From the NCBI GenBank assembly GCA_015179045.1, contig WHUZ01000166.1:1-57350 (forward strand): DNA of 57,350 nucleotides. The letters run 5' to 3'. Position 1 is the stretch's first letter, and every line of letters begins with the position of its first letter. Shown in pieces: positions 30,508 to 41,640 of the stretch. Under the pieces are notes generated by a model. The model saw nothing but the letters and a program-made list of their open reading frames with translations. It had not been told where the DNA came from and did no database searches. The DNA is from Kalaharituber pfeilii. Its lineage: Eukaryota; Ascomycota; Pezizomycetes; Pezizales; Pezizaceae. A program made the translations under genes and the position numbers.

Positions 30508-30959
30508 GTACTTCTCTTCTTAGAACATACGTCCTAAGTGCCTGTTAGCTATTATTCTTTTATTTCTTAAAAGAATATAAGCCATACAGCTTAGCATTGG
30601 TAGATTTCTTACCTTGACCTTAGCAACTTAATTTGCCGTGATCGTACTCAAGGTAATATTCCATAATGTCTTGACTATAGGCTTATGCCTCTATTTAGTC
30701 TTTGACATTGAAGGTAGTTAGTAAGAGCTTTACCTATTTATCATAAGACGTACTAGTATATTGTAGTGTCTTGACCCCTTAAACACTTTTCTGTTTGACA
30801 CCTTAGTGTGTATCTAGCATAAGTGTTAATACTTTATGAACTTAAGTTTATAGATTAGGTCCATGCCATACCTTTATAACAGATATATCTGCACTCTAGG
30901 TCGGTAACTTGACTGCATTTCTAACTTCTCTTTCTCTTTGTTTCTCGTTGCTCTAATTC

Positions 30960-31247
30960 AGTTTGTTTTTCTTTATTAGAGTATCATTTACAGAATTCTT
31001 TAAGTGCATCCACTGGTAATCTATCATCTATTAATAGTTAGCTTAGGCTTTCCCAAGTTGCTTCTTCAGATTCATGTCCTTCTCACTGTATAAGGTACTC
31101 TAGCATCCTCTTGGTACTGTTGTATCATACGTCTGTGATAGAGGCTATAAAGTATTCTACCTCATCTTCTTGCAGTAGCAGAGATGGTTAGTTGGGCAGA
31201 GGGTTGAGAGCAGATGTTTTAAACAGTTTGAGTAGGGAAACGTGAAA
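30960..31247 (-). pseudogene. pol: Chromodomain and integrase C-terminal remnant of B2
   Basis: In reverse this reads the FHVSLLKLFKTSALNPLPN-like GPY/F end (about 31185-31247), then a chromodomain-like VEYFIASITDV region and the tail DALKEFC. It is collinear with B1 45000-45270. A2 inserted upstream of it (in element sense), within the GPY/F segment. Confidence 0.7.
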
Positions 31248-31252
31248 GACAG

Positions 31253-31964
31253 TGTTACGGGCATGAGGGGCTCGGCTCCGGTGGGCGCTGGAAGGGACCA
31301 GATGTTACGGCTACGGTGGGGTGAATACGGTGGGTCGGAATGGCTACGGAGGTGTCTATACGGTGGACCGGAAGGGCAGCTACTCGGCGGGGAGCACGCA
31401 GCGGAGCGGAGCAATTCACGGGCGTAATGATGGAACGATAGGTTCAGAGTTATAGAGAAACTGACAGAACACCGCTAGTGTCTTGATTCTTCTAACTATG
31501 CTATCGCCAGCCGGCGCTGATATAGACTTCAGCGCAGCCATACATGAGGGGTCAACAAATGAATAATTGGCTGGCCCCGCGGCGATTTCTTATCAATGCC
31601 AATACCCGTGGTAATAGGCACATGTAACGAAAACATGCAAAAATAGTACGGGACAAAGATAACGAATGTACTAATGCATGTGCGTATATAAATAAAGCTT
31701 CCGTAACTCGAGTGTATGCATCAAGCTGCATTCCGGATGACACACCCTTCCATAGTACTGCCCTATCTTAAACGATGCGAGAATCAACAGCCAAGCCTAA
31801 CAGGTGATCGTCCGGTCAATCAGCGTTGGTCTTATGTTCGATTGCAGGGTCAGCATTTATCCCCTTGGCGGGTAAGTCTTCACCTTTAGCCGTGGCAGCT
31901 AATTAGTAGTGGAACCCTTGCCCCTTGCCACAGTGGTAGGCAAGTTTCCACCTTAGCCGTAACA
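31253..31964 (-). repeat. 3' LTR of A2 (712 bp)
   Basis: Reads TGTTACGGGCATGAGGGGCT at the left and CCTTAGCCGTAACA at the right; the GACAG duplication precedes it. It matches 36510-37220 almost throughout. Confidence 0.93.
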
Positions 31965-32239
31965 TTACCCCCCCGTTTAGGGTACTCGTCCCGAGTAACA
32001 ATCTCCAACAGAAAACCGAACTAATTGGGATTGTGGGTCTCATACTTTGGCTATCGGCGTACCTTATACGCGAGGTAACACACGAGCTGAACCGCAGTTG
32101 CCCGTGGCCGATGGTGAGACTGGTGTGTCTTTCACTCATCATCAGTGAGCCATTAAAAACCTTCCCGAAGACAAAACCCAGTGGGAAAAAGTCTTCGTAA
32201 GGAAAAGGTACTCACGTCAACGAACCATCCGAGTAGCAT

Positions 32240-34260
32240 GGCAGCACAGAATTCCCATTTGTGCGATATGCTCTGTCCCATGAGTATCAATGCTTTATTG
32301 GACCGTAGGGTCCCGAAGGCTTCCTCGGATGTTGATCGTGGAACTCTCTGACAGATTCCAACGATCTACGAAGATTCTCAACCGTTTCCCAAATCTCATC
32401 ATCTCTGCCATAGTTCGGTCATGGAAGATGTCGAGATACTATTTGGGAGTCTGTATTACACACTCTCTGCAATACCAGACGTTGCGCGTCAGAGACTCTG
32501 TCGGTCTGGGGGTGGTAAGCGGTACAGAGTTGGAGTTCTGTAATGTCTTTTCGAAGGGCTGAGGCGAATTGTGGTCCACGTTCAGAGGTGATGTGGCGGG
32601 TAGACCAAATTGCCTGCGGACGTCATTGAAGGCATTGGTGACGTCTCAAGTTGTCCAAGTGTTTTTTACCGGTGTATAGTGCAGCGCTGCATTTCGGTGA
32701 ACCGGTTTGTGACAACTGAAATAGCGTTAAAGCCCTTGGTAGTTCTCCAACAAAGTCCATAGCTATCTCCTCAAGGCTTCCTACTAGTAGGCGTTGGCAT
32801 AAGTCTTTTCAGCCGTCCTAGTAGAAGTTCCGAGAGAGGAGTCCGATGCACACCCCAGTGTCGAGCCACGTTGCTGTCGTGGCATCATCCTTATCACTCG
32901 AATATGGTTCAGGTACCTAGCCCGTCATCGTTCCTCACCCATTCGTCACCGTTGACCCCAGGGATATCAGTCCACACGTCTTGCACTTCACTAGTTCGAG
33001 ATGGAGCGTCCGCTTTGCCGTTAGGCTGACGTAATCAAATTCGGAAACTCGGCTCCAGTTGGCTTGCCAGCTGACGTAATGGAATTCGGAAAGTCAGCTT
33101 GCCGGCTGATGTAATGGAATTCGGAAAGTCGGCTCCAGTTGGCTTGCCGGCTGTTTCGGCGTTGGTGGTGAAGTGCGTCGTGGTTAGTGAAGACGGTGAA
33201 CTTAATTCCCAATAACTCTATCCTCCATTTGTACAATCAAGGATTGCCAAGAGTTCGTTATCGTGGATAGAGTAGTTTCGTTCGGCAGGGGTCAGTATTC
33301 GGGAGTGGTACTCGCAGGGGTGACGGGTGGTAACGTCATTCTTAAGCTCAAGACGCCAGCGAGTGCCTGGTCTGAGCGGTCGGTTTCATAATCGTCGGTA
33401 GGGATCGATCGAACTGTCGCAGTATGGGGGCACTGATGAACTTGTCTTGGAGTTCCGTAAAAGCAGCTTGCTGCTCTGCCCCCCCTAAATAAAGGGTATG
33501 TCTCCGGTCAAGGCTTGTAAGCGGTCGGGTTGTAGCAGAGTAAATTAAGTTGGCGGTAGTAGTTGAGGACGAATCGGCGGGAGCAGTTTGCAAAGCCTAG
33601 AAAGGCTTGCACCTTCTTTTATCGGCTGTGGCCAGTCGCGAATGGTAGAGAGTTTGAACGGGTGCATCTTAATCTCGAGGCCAACAATAAAATGACCAAG
33701 GAACATGGTTTCGTGCACATGGAACTCGCACTGCGAACCCATGTTTGCTCAATCTTGACAAACACTTTTCTACTATCCTTTTATGGTCTCGTTCGGACTT
33801 GCCTTCATAGATTAAGAGTCCCGGTACCAAACAACTCTACCGATGCAAGTGGGGATCTCATCCATCATCTCTTCGAAGGAAGCAGGTATGTTGATGAGTC
33901 TGAGAGGTATGACTGGGTACTTCGAATAAGCCGTTGGATGTGTTTGACAGCCACCGTTCGTCGCCTGACTTAATCCGCATGGGGTTGTAGCCGTTATCGA
34001 GATCGAGTTTGGTAACCCATTTACCGCTTTGGGTCTTCTTTGAGGAGTTCCAACGTTAAGGGCAACGGGTGTTTGTTCGAAATGGTGAGTTTGCTTAGTG
34101 CCCTATAGTCAACGCACGGTCGGAGGGACCCATCTTTTCTTCCGAAAGAAAATCGGTGAAGCTGCTTTTGACCTTGACCTTCGTATCTTCCCTGCTGGTA
34201 GGTGTTCGACGATATACCTCTAAAGAGCCTCATCTTCTTTCCAGGTACACTGGACCATGG
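32240..34260 (-). pseudogene. pol: Pol remnant of A2: RT, RNase H, deleted integrase and chromodomain
   Basis: In reverse, RT begins [19 protein letters not shown] (about 34085-34140), and the YLDD box near 33820 is destroyed. RNase H shows YKWRIELLGIKFTVFTNHDA (about 33180-33236). The integrase core is traceable near 32470-32640. It then jumps, via FHDR, to NYGRDDEIWETVENL of the chromodomain (about 32380-32430), losing the integrase C-terminus, GPY/F module and first half of the chromodomain. The same jump is present in A3. A 45-60-bp unit is repeated in RNase H at 33030-33150. Non-functional. Confidence 0.82.
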
Positions 34261-34299
34261 GGAGGCTTCGCATATAAATTCTCGAAAGGGATTGCATGA

Positions 34300-35060
34300 T
34301 CCCAGCTTTGGTGAGGAGGTAAGCGGCGTACCTGTTCCTCAGAAAAAACATTAACGTATCGCGAGTACTAGTGCTCGCATGCATCAATCAACCCTCTTCA
34401 AGGGTATCATCAAAAAGAACAGAAAGCAATTCAACGCGAGTGCATCAAACATGCTATGCTTCAGAACGCCGTTGACTCGGACACAATGATGCATCCACTG
34501 ATATCCATAACTTCGGCGTCAAAATCAAAGACAAATTCCTTGCTCTCTTGATGAGAGTTCAAAACAAAAGGCGAAACAAAGTCAACAGAGACTTATCAGA
34601 CTTTCCCGGAACGCCATTGACTCGGACACAATCAATGATGCATCCGCCGATATCCATAACTTCAGCATTGAAATCGAAAACAAATTCCTTAATCCATCTG
34701 GCGGGAGTTCAGAATAGAAGGCGAAATAAAATCAACGAATACCTTATCAGATTTTCCCGGAATGCCAATAGAAGGCACATAATCCCAAGCGGAGGAAACA
34801 GAATCGGAACCGGGACGCCAGAAAACGAAAACGAAAGCGAAAACGAAAACGAAAATGAAAGATTCACAAGAATCTTGATCATCACAGGTCTTACTTCGTG
34901 ACCTCATCTTCAACTCCTTACCCAGTCTGCTAAGGAAACAATCGGCGCAGGGGCCGCACGGTCCACAATAGCCCTAACAGTCTTCCCAGTTTTGAATTTT
35001 ACCTCGCAACTGAGGAGGTCGCTGTGACGGAGAGTCCTACACGCTGAGCAGGGTCCCCAT
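34300..35060 (-). pseudogene. pol: Protease remnant of A2 with tandem duplication
   Basis: In reverse, TVRAIVD is followed by an Arg-Ala-Ala active site and PAPIVS (about 34935-34990), corresponding to VDCAASAPIVS of A1. The downstream part, matching FVDFISP and DFDAEVMDI of A1, is present twice (about 34470-34605 and 34609-34735). A hexamer run of AAAACG type lies at about 34826-34856. Confidence 0.72.
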
Positions 35061-35164
35061 CCACTCCAAATTAGACAGTTCAGTGATCCTCTCGGATCCG
35101 TCGACGGCCTATGAGGTGGCCAGAATCTGTCTTCGTCTTCTTTGGGCTAGTCGAGAGAGTGGAT

Positions 35165-36470
35165 TCGTGACTCCGGGGCGTTTTACTTCCCTTTTGTCTT
35201 CCTTCTTTGGCTTCGGTTGGGTTTCCACCACTTCTTTTCGCAGCATGATGTGATCTTGTACCTGATGCATCGGTTGCCTTTCTTCTGAATCAGTTCTTCA
35301 GGTATGTCATCGCCCTTCTTGTTCTTCGGAGGTGGAGGTGGCTGTATCGTAGAGCTGCTGCTGACGGAGGTGATGTTTGTCTTAGTGGTGGAGGGAGTGA
35401 AGTGCTTATTCCCAGGCTTTTCCAGGGCATCGGCAATGGAAACTTCCATTGGTTCTAGTTGCTTCGATAATCAGGATGACCTACTAGAAGGTTCCGGACA
35501 TCTTCCGAATGCTGGCGGAGACGTCGGAAATGAGAACAGGGTCGGGGGTCTTTGCCACGTCATTGTACTAATACTTCGTCGATTTCAGTTAAGAAATCCT
35601 GCATCCTACCCTACTGCTTGCGTCCGAATGTTTCGAGCAGCCTCAGCAATGGCTGAGGAGTCCTGGAAGGTCATACGCAGTAGGGTGAGAGCTGTGGCAT
35701 ATAACGCTGAGGGGTTCCGACGGAAAAGGTGAGGGCAGGGCCCTTCAAGCGAGAGGTTTCGTCGTCGGCAGTGATTCGCGAACTCCTGATCCATCGTTGG
35801 ACCAGGAAGAAAATTGTCAAGCTCTTTTTCATCCCCATCAAACTTTTCTGGAGGGGGGAATTTTCTCAGGAGGCGGAGGAGGAGATAAAGGCATCGAATC
35901 TCGGGCTCGGCGGGAGCCGCGAGGAGACATACGAGGAGGAAGAAAGGTCCCACGGCAGTGCTTGACTCGTGGGAATAACGAAGAGGCGTAGGGTCTCGTA
36001 CTCGACGAGAACCACAAGGCGGGGCACGAGGAGGAGGAGTACCCGCACCATCAATACCCGGCGGAGGAAGTCCTCCGGGATCAGGTTTTAGTGCGCCGTG
36101 CGATTTACCGACTCGGGTCGGTTCGGGGAAAATTTGCAGGTTGCGGAGGAAACCGCACCATCAGTACCCGGCGGAGGGAATGCTTCGGAGGAGAGCCTTT
36201 CGGACCTGGGTAGGTCAAGGAGGGTGCGCTGGCTGTCGTCGTTGCGGAGTCGGAGCTGGCTGGAGTCCTAGCTGCTGCAATATTTGACCACGCATACTTG
36301 CCCATAGCTAGGCAACGTGGGTTATCGTGTTTTGCAGCTCTTGCTGGCTTTGAGAGAGAGGGGTGGATACATTACCTTGAAATGCTTGCTCGTCACGGAG
36401 GTTGGCGACATCTCCGGGGAGAGGTCCTTGAGGAAGAGGAGGCAGCGGATGAGCCTTCCGGTGCCGACAT
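35165..36470 (-). pseudogene. gag: Gag remnant of A2
   Basis: In reverse, an MSAPEGSSAA start (about 36460) is followed, after a deletion, by DVANLRDEQ and FQGNVSTPLSQSQQELQN, matching DVANLRTQQ and FKGNVDTPLAESHRALQ of A1. A Pro/Ser-rich stretch with duplicated CCTCCGCCGGGTA-like blocks (about 36050-36190), parts of the capsid domain (35600-35900) and a degenerate zinc knuckle (about 35220-35290) follow. Frames are shifted repeatedly. Confidence 0.7.
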
Positions 36471-36509
36471 TGTGGAGGCGGGGTGGTAGGTGAAAGAGGA
36501 GCGGTGTAA

Positions 36510-37220
36510 TGTTACGGGCGTGAGGGGCTCGGCTCCGGTGGGCGCTGGAAGGGACCGGATGTTATGGCTACGGTGGGGTGAATACGGCGGGTCGGAATGG
36601 CTACGGAGGTGTCTATACGGCGGACCGGAAGGGCAGCTACTCGGCGGGGAGCACGCAGCGGAGCGGAGCGATTCACGGGCGTAATGATGGAACGATAGGT
36701 TCAGAGTTATAGAGAAACTGACAGAACACCGCTAGTGTCTTGATTCTTCTAACTATGCTATCGCCAGCCGGCGCTTATATAGACTTCAGTGCAGCCATAC
36801 ATGAGGGGTCAACAAATGAATAATTGGCTGGCCCCGCGGCGATTTCTTATCAATGCCAATACCCGTGGTAATAGGCATACGTAACGAAAACATGCAAAAA
36901 TAGTACGGGACAAAGATAACGAATGTACTAATGCATGTGCGTATATAAATAAAGCTTCCGTAACTCGAGTGTATGCATCAAGCTGCATTCCGGATGACAC
37001 ACCCTTCCGTAGTACTGCCCTATCTTAAACGATGTGAGAATCAACAGCCAAGCCTAACGGGTGATCGTCCGGTCAATCAGCATTGGTCTTATGTTCGATT
37101 GCAGGGTCAGCGTTATCCCCTTGGCGGGTAAGTCTTCACCTTTAGCCGTGGCAGCTAATTAGTAGTGGAACCCTTGCCCCTTGCCACAGTGGTAGGCAAG
37201 TTTCCACCTTAGCCGTAACA
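36510..37220 (-). repeat. 5' LTR of A2 (711 bp)
   Basis: Begins TGTTACGGGCGTGAGGGGCT and ends CCTTAGCCGTAACA in plus orientation; GACAG follows at 37221-37225. The adjoining bases (GAGCGGTGTAA, 36499-36509) are the reverse of the A1 primer-binding region TTACACCGCTC, so the priming site is conserved. Confidence 0.93.
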
Positions 37221-37225
37221 GACAG

Positions 37226-38881
37226 GATATATTTTCAAGTTGTATGCTAGTAACTTAAGCTTAAAGGAATATTTGCCTATTACTTTCTTGATAGTAAAGG
37301 GTCCAATCAACTTAGTATCAAGTTTCTTGAAAGGTCTTTTTGTTAAAATATTTTTAGCATTGAGCATAATCTTGTCTCCTTCCTTGAAATCTGGTTGTTG
37401 AGTATGATGTTAATTATACCACTTAGTTGCTCATTCTATGGATTTGTTGAGTTCTTTGCAAATCTATTTTCATTCTCTGGTGAGTTCTCTCAAGGGTATG
37501 TTGAGAGCATCTTTCTCATTGATAGTATTAACAAGAGGGTGGAAGCCATAGTTAGTAAAAAAAGGTAAGGTCTTAGTAAAGCTATGTTGTATATTATTGT
37601 ATGCAAACTCTGCAAGGGGTAAGAGTTGATTCCAATTGTCTTGGTAGTAGGTGACATAGTTGCGGAGGTAACCTTCGAGGGTTTGGTTGACTCTTTCAGT
37701 TTGTCTATCGGTTTCTGAGTATGCAATAGTACTTATATTTAGGTTGACTTTGAGTTTCTTTATGAGTTCCTATTAGAAGTTTGAAGTAAACTTCGGGTCT
37801 CGATCTGATATAATAGACTTCAGTAAGCTATGGAGTCACCATATTTCTCGAAGGAAGGTAGTTGCTAGTTGCTCTGTAGATTGTTCTGCTAGAGGGATGA
37901 AGTAAGCTATCTTCGTGAACCTATCTACTATTACCTATATTTGTATAAAGGTATCTGAAGGGGGAAGTTCGGTAAGGAAGTCTATACTAATAGAGGACTA
38001 TAGTTGATATAGTATCTCTTATGTGGATCAAGGAGGCTGTATTTCTTATACCGTCACGCCTTGGTCCTTTGGCAGTCTAAGCATGCACTAATATATTCTC
38101 TGATATTGTTGTGAGCATTAGGCCAATAGAAGTCCATGCTGATAAGTTTGGTTGTTTTCTCGATTTTGAGATGTTTGGTAAGAGGTTAATTATATTTTGC
38201 TTAAAGTATTTCTTGTATAAGGGCCGTTGGTATTATAAACCAGTTATTATGTAGGACTAGTTCGTCACAGATACTAAATCATTTATTGATATTATCGTTC
38301 TTCTGCTATATGCATTCCTTAAGTTGAGTATACTATTTGTTCTTTTTTCCTTCTTCGATTAGCTTGCTCCTTCATTCGTTAGTTAATGCTATCACTTTCA
38401 GAGCTTTTATTGTTCTTACAGTTAAAATTTCTTCCTTTTCCTGCCATGTTTCTTCTTCCCAGAACTTAGTTTCTTGCTGATCTCGCTATCCACTCCCCTT
38501 CTTAAGGGCGTAGTCACTATATCTGGATAAAGCATCTGTCTTGATATTTGCTTTTCCTTTTCGGTAGATAATTGTATAGTCAAATGGAGCAAGTTTTTCT
38601 GCCCATTGTACTTGATAACGAGATAGTTTCTTAATAGTATTAAAGATCTAGAGATTGTCATAGTCAGTATAGACTTTGATACTATACTTAGCGCCTTCAT
38701 AGTATTCTCTTCAGGTATCTGTCATACATTCCACCACAGCCAGTATCTCCTTATCAAAGATGTTATAGTTAATTTTGGCTGAGGTAAACTTCCGGAAATG
38801 GAATGCAACTAGGTGTAGTTTGCCGTCTTCTTGCTTTTAACTTAGGATTCCTCTAAGTACGAAGTCACTTATATCTGTTTC
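37226..38881 (-). pseudogene. pol: Integrase and RNase H remnant of B2
   Basis: In reverse this contains ETDISDFVLRGILS (RNase H start, about 38840-38881) and the same out-of-frame KSILTMTISRSL stretch as B1. Next come the integrase zinc-binding region (about 38060-38210) and core with SIISDRDPKFTSNF (about 37780-37830). The region next to A2 encodes the basic KPDFKEGDKIMLNAKNI-like segment. Stops and frameshifts are frequent. Confidence 0.8.
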
Positions 38882-39519
38882 TGTTACAGGCATAATCATT
38901 CTCATACTATAACACTGTCTTGTTTAAGTGTCGTCAAAAGGTACTACCAACTATAAAGCCTACCAGTCGGAAGTTTAGCTAACCCGATACTAGTCAGGTC
39001 TGTGGTAGTGGAACTTCTTCGGTTAAGAAGTAAGTAACTACTAAGATTAGCAATCTTGGTTACTAACTCTTCCGGCAGCTCCTATTGTACTATTCATTGT
39101 ACGATAACCTTTTCTTATTTTCTTATATCATCGATCTTTGCATAGGTATCGGAGTTATGATGGTATTTTTAGATAGAGGCTTGCATTAGAGGTTTCAAGT
39201 TCTCGTATTTGTTGTTCTAAAATTTATTGTAAGAGTTAGTCAAAAACAAAGGCTGTCACTTGGCTTTTTTCAGGGTCTGGCTTGATCCCCAGAATCCGTT
39301 TAAGCTGAATTTGTTAACAGCTTTGAAGAACTACATTTTGTATAAATAGAAGCCTGACCCACTGGAGTTAGAAGGGCAAGAACCCGGAACTCAACCCTAA
39401 TAAATATAAAGCTTTCTTACTACTTTAACTACTTTATTTTCTGTGACTTATATTTAATTATATTTCATGTTGCACTTAGTTATTTAGTAAACGGCTTACC
39501 CCCAACGTACCCCGTAACA
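38882..39519 (+). repeat. 5' LTR of B1 (638 bp)
   Basis: Begins TGTTACAGGCATAATCATTC and ends GTACCCCGTAACA. TATAAATAG near 39338 is the likely TATA box. AATAAATATA (39399-39408) is complementary to the bases after the LTR. Confidence 0.92.
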
Positions 39520-39533
39520 CTATATTTATTGGG
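39520..39533 (+). other. Self-complementary primer-binding region of B1
   Basis: CTATATTTATTGGG follows the LTR. TATATTTATT (39521-39530) is the exact complement of AATAAATATA at 39399-39408, about 60 bases past the TATA box, and an adjoining CCC could add pairs if one T is bulged. No tRNA-type TGG site is present. Confidence 0.55.
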
Positions 39534-39567
39534 TCTCGTTTTGCCACAACCTCACAAATAACCAACC

Positions 39568-41640
39568 ATGGCATCCTACAACTTCCCTGTGATTCCCAAG
39601 CTATTGACTGCTGGAAACAAACTAGTCTATTGGAGATCTAAAGATGAAGTGGATTCGGATTCCAGTGCAGAAGCAGCACAATCGGCCCTCACTACCACTC
39701 CAAGACCAGGACTCCAGCCTCGAACAAAGTCTCAGTCCCAGCAATTGCGCATTAAGGACACTCAAGAACTAAATTGGATTCAGATCCACCAAAGCCGCAT
39801 GGATCAATTGATCCTACAGAGACAAGAGAAGCTTACCCTTCTGATTCCTATCTTAGAGGCAGTGAATCCGGGACATGTCAGCTTACTAATAGCACAATTC
39901 TCCTCATAGGCATGGAATTTAGTTTCACAGCTTAAAGAAGATATAGCAGATGAGCTCGAAAAAACCTGAAGCGAGATAAGCCACCCACTACCCACAGAAC
40001 TACCGGTAGCAATGGACGTTGACCGAAAAGAAGAATTAGAAGCCGAATTCCTAAAACAGGAATTCATCAATCTCCAACAGCAGCTCAAGCACGATGCTAA
40101 CAAGTACAAGCAACGTTATAAAGCACAAATCCAAGCCAAAGCCCAAGCTTGGGAAACCAAGCTTTGGGAACAGCTAGGGAAAGAAAAAGCCAATCACGAA
40201 GCAACAGTCTTAGCCGCCGCCGAGAAGTACTGACTCGAAATGGAGACTGCCAAACTCAAGTGGGAGGCAGATACCATGGAAAAGATATGGAACCTAGAGT
40301 AGCAGTACACCAAGGATGCTAATGCTACTATTATCAAGGCCTTAGACGAGAAAAGAGCCATGGTTGCCGCCTTAGAGTATCAACTACAGGATGCTAGAAT
40401 CCTCCTCGACAAGCAGAAGGCCAAGCAGAAGGATCTAGAAGGAAAAATTCTATCCCAAGAAGATGCTATTAGAGCTGGTCAAGGACAGGTAACAATATTA
40501 GAAGCAGAAATCACCTCTCTCAAGAACTAGAATAAAGAGCTGCAAGACAAAATAACAGCTCTTGAAGTCAAACTTCCGCCCTCCCGATCGCCAACTAGAT
40601 CACCATCTCCATCACGAACAGTGACCACCGTCCTCTTCATCCGACTAGCACCATCTTTTCCTCCAAGAAAGAAAGCCAGGCACGAAACCAGATGATGGGA
40701 TTCACCTGAACCTGAATCTACTGGCCAGTACATCCCATTCGCCTGCCTCCTGACTCTAAGAACTTGGGATGGCAACCTGGACAGACTACAAGTATGGAAG
40801 TCCGAAGTAATGGACTTAGTATACCTCTGAGAGCACCGCCGAACCTTTGCTGAAGAAGATACCAAAATTCTGTATATATCCCTATCTCTAACCAAGGAGG
40901 CAGCAGAATGGTATAGCCAAAACAAACATATGTACATGGGTCCAGGGGCTTGGAGAGATACTACATTGGAGAAATGGATGGACGATTTGGCAGAGGGAAT
41001 GGGAATCCATATGCAAGAGCAGCAAATGTGAGATAAACTTGACACCTACACGCAGAAGGGCAAAATCATGGACTATATCAACGCCATGAAGAAAATGAAC
41101 CACCTAGCCAATTATGACGAAAAAACGTTCAAGGACAAGGTAGTTAAAGGGTTGAAAAGAAATATTGCCCAATTCTTCCTCATGCAGCCAGAAGTACCCA
41201 ATGAATCACTTGATGACTAGTGCAAATGCGTAATAGCAGTTGGCATGCGGATGAGCGAACAACGCAAGTTGTGGGTCAAGTAGTAGTAACAAACCTAGTG
41301 GCCATTCAAAGGGGAAACAATCTTCAGAGAAGAAGAAGGACAGTGTGGAAACTATGACCTCTAAGCCCAGCCCATACCTCCCCGGCTCCTCCAAGGAACT
41401 CAGCGCCAAATGGAAGGCCGATGGGAAATGCTCTTGCTGTGGAAGAAAAGGCCACACTTTCAGCAAATGCGTAGCTACGGAAATCGTGAAGGAGTGGAAG
41501 ACGACCTAGCCAACTAATCAGTCGGTAATAAGAGAAGAGAGATGACGACAAGAAGGAGGACAAAAAGGAGGTAAGGAAAATTAAACAAGAAAACAAAGGA
41601 GACTCGGCTAGGATACAGGCTCGCAGCCTAGCTGTCACGC
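39568..41640 (+). pseudogene. gag: Gag of B1 with several stops
   Basis: From ATG 39568 the frame reads MASYNFPVIPKLLTAGNKLV, then a long charged coiled coil (about 40012-40540, rich in Glu, Lys, Gln), a Ser/Pro-rich link, and a capsid-like domain (about 40740-41210, with EAAEWYSQNK). A zinc knuckle near 41430-41470 reads CSCCGRKGHTFSKC, an intact C-x2-C-x4-H-x4-C. About nine stops (TAG or TGA) replace Gln, Arg or Trp codons in an otherwise continuous frame up to about 41280, after which it shifts. The coiled coil is unusually long for a gypsy Gag. Confidence 0.82.

Larger units (their letters stand above)
31253..37220 (-). mobile_element. Ty3/gypsy element A2, rearranged, target duplication GACAG
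   Basis: Direct LTRs of 712 and 711 bp enclose a 4.5-kb interior related to A1 in reverse. The duplication GACAG is perfect (31248-31252 and 37221-37225) and the target was the B2 integrase region. The LTRs are nearly identical to each other, so this insertion is also fairly recent. The interior has many deletions and short tandem duplications instead of the transition decay seen in neighbours. The LTR carries about 60 extra bp near its sense start, where the ACGGCTAAGGTG motif is partly duplicated. Confidence 0.92.
29879..38881 (-). mobile_element. Truncated Ty3/gypsy element B2, host of nested A2
   Basis: On the minus strand the 3' LTR (29879-30507), polypurine tract, 3' untranslated region and chromodomain lie left of A2, and integrase and RNase H lie right of it (37226-38881). 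The same order is found on the plus strand in B1 (38882-46313), which identifies the family. The element stops at 38881 inside RNase H, directly at the B1 5' LTR; its RT, protease, gag and 5' LTR are missing. Confidence 0.85.

Noticed and set aside
31157..31427. Overlapping open frames on both strands (81-85 codons), and the similar one at 36490-36684
   Set aside because: They lie in the GC-rich end of A-family LTRs and recur with each LTR copy; they are LTR sequence, not genes.
31552..31743. Repeated 63-codon minus-strand frame (also 36809-37000)
   Set aside because: It is inside the A2 LTRs and is conserved between them only because LTRs are copies of each other.
32290..32562. 90-codon plus-strand frame, repeated at 56896-57126
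   Set aside because: Both are antisense to the same integrase-chromodomain junction in A2 and A3; the similarity reflects shared element sequence.
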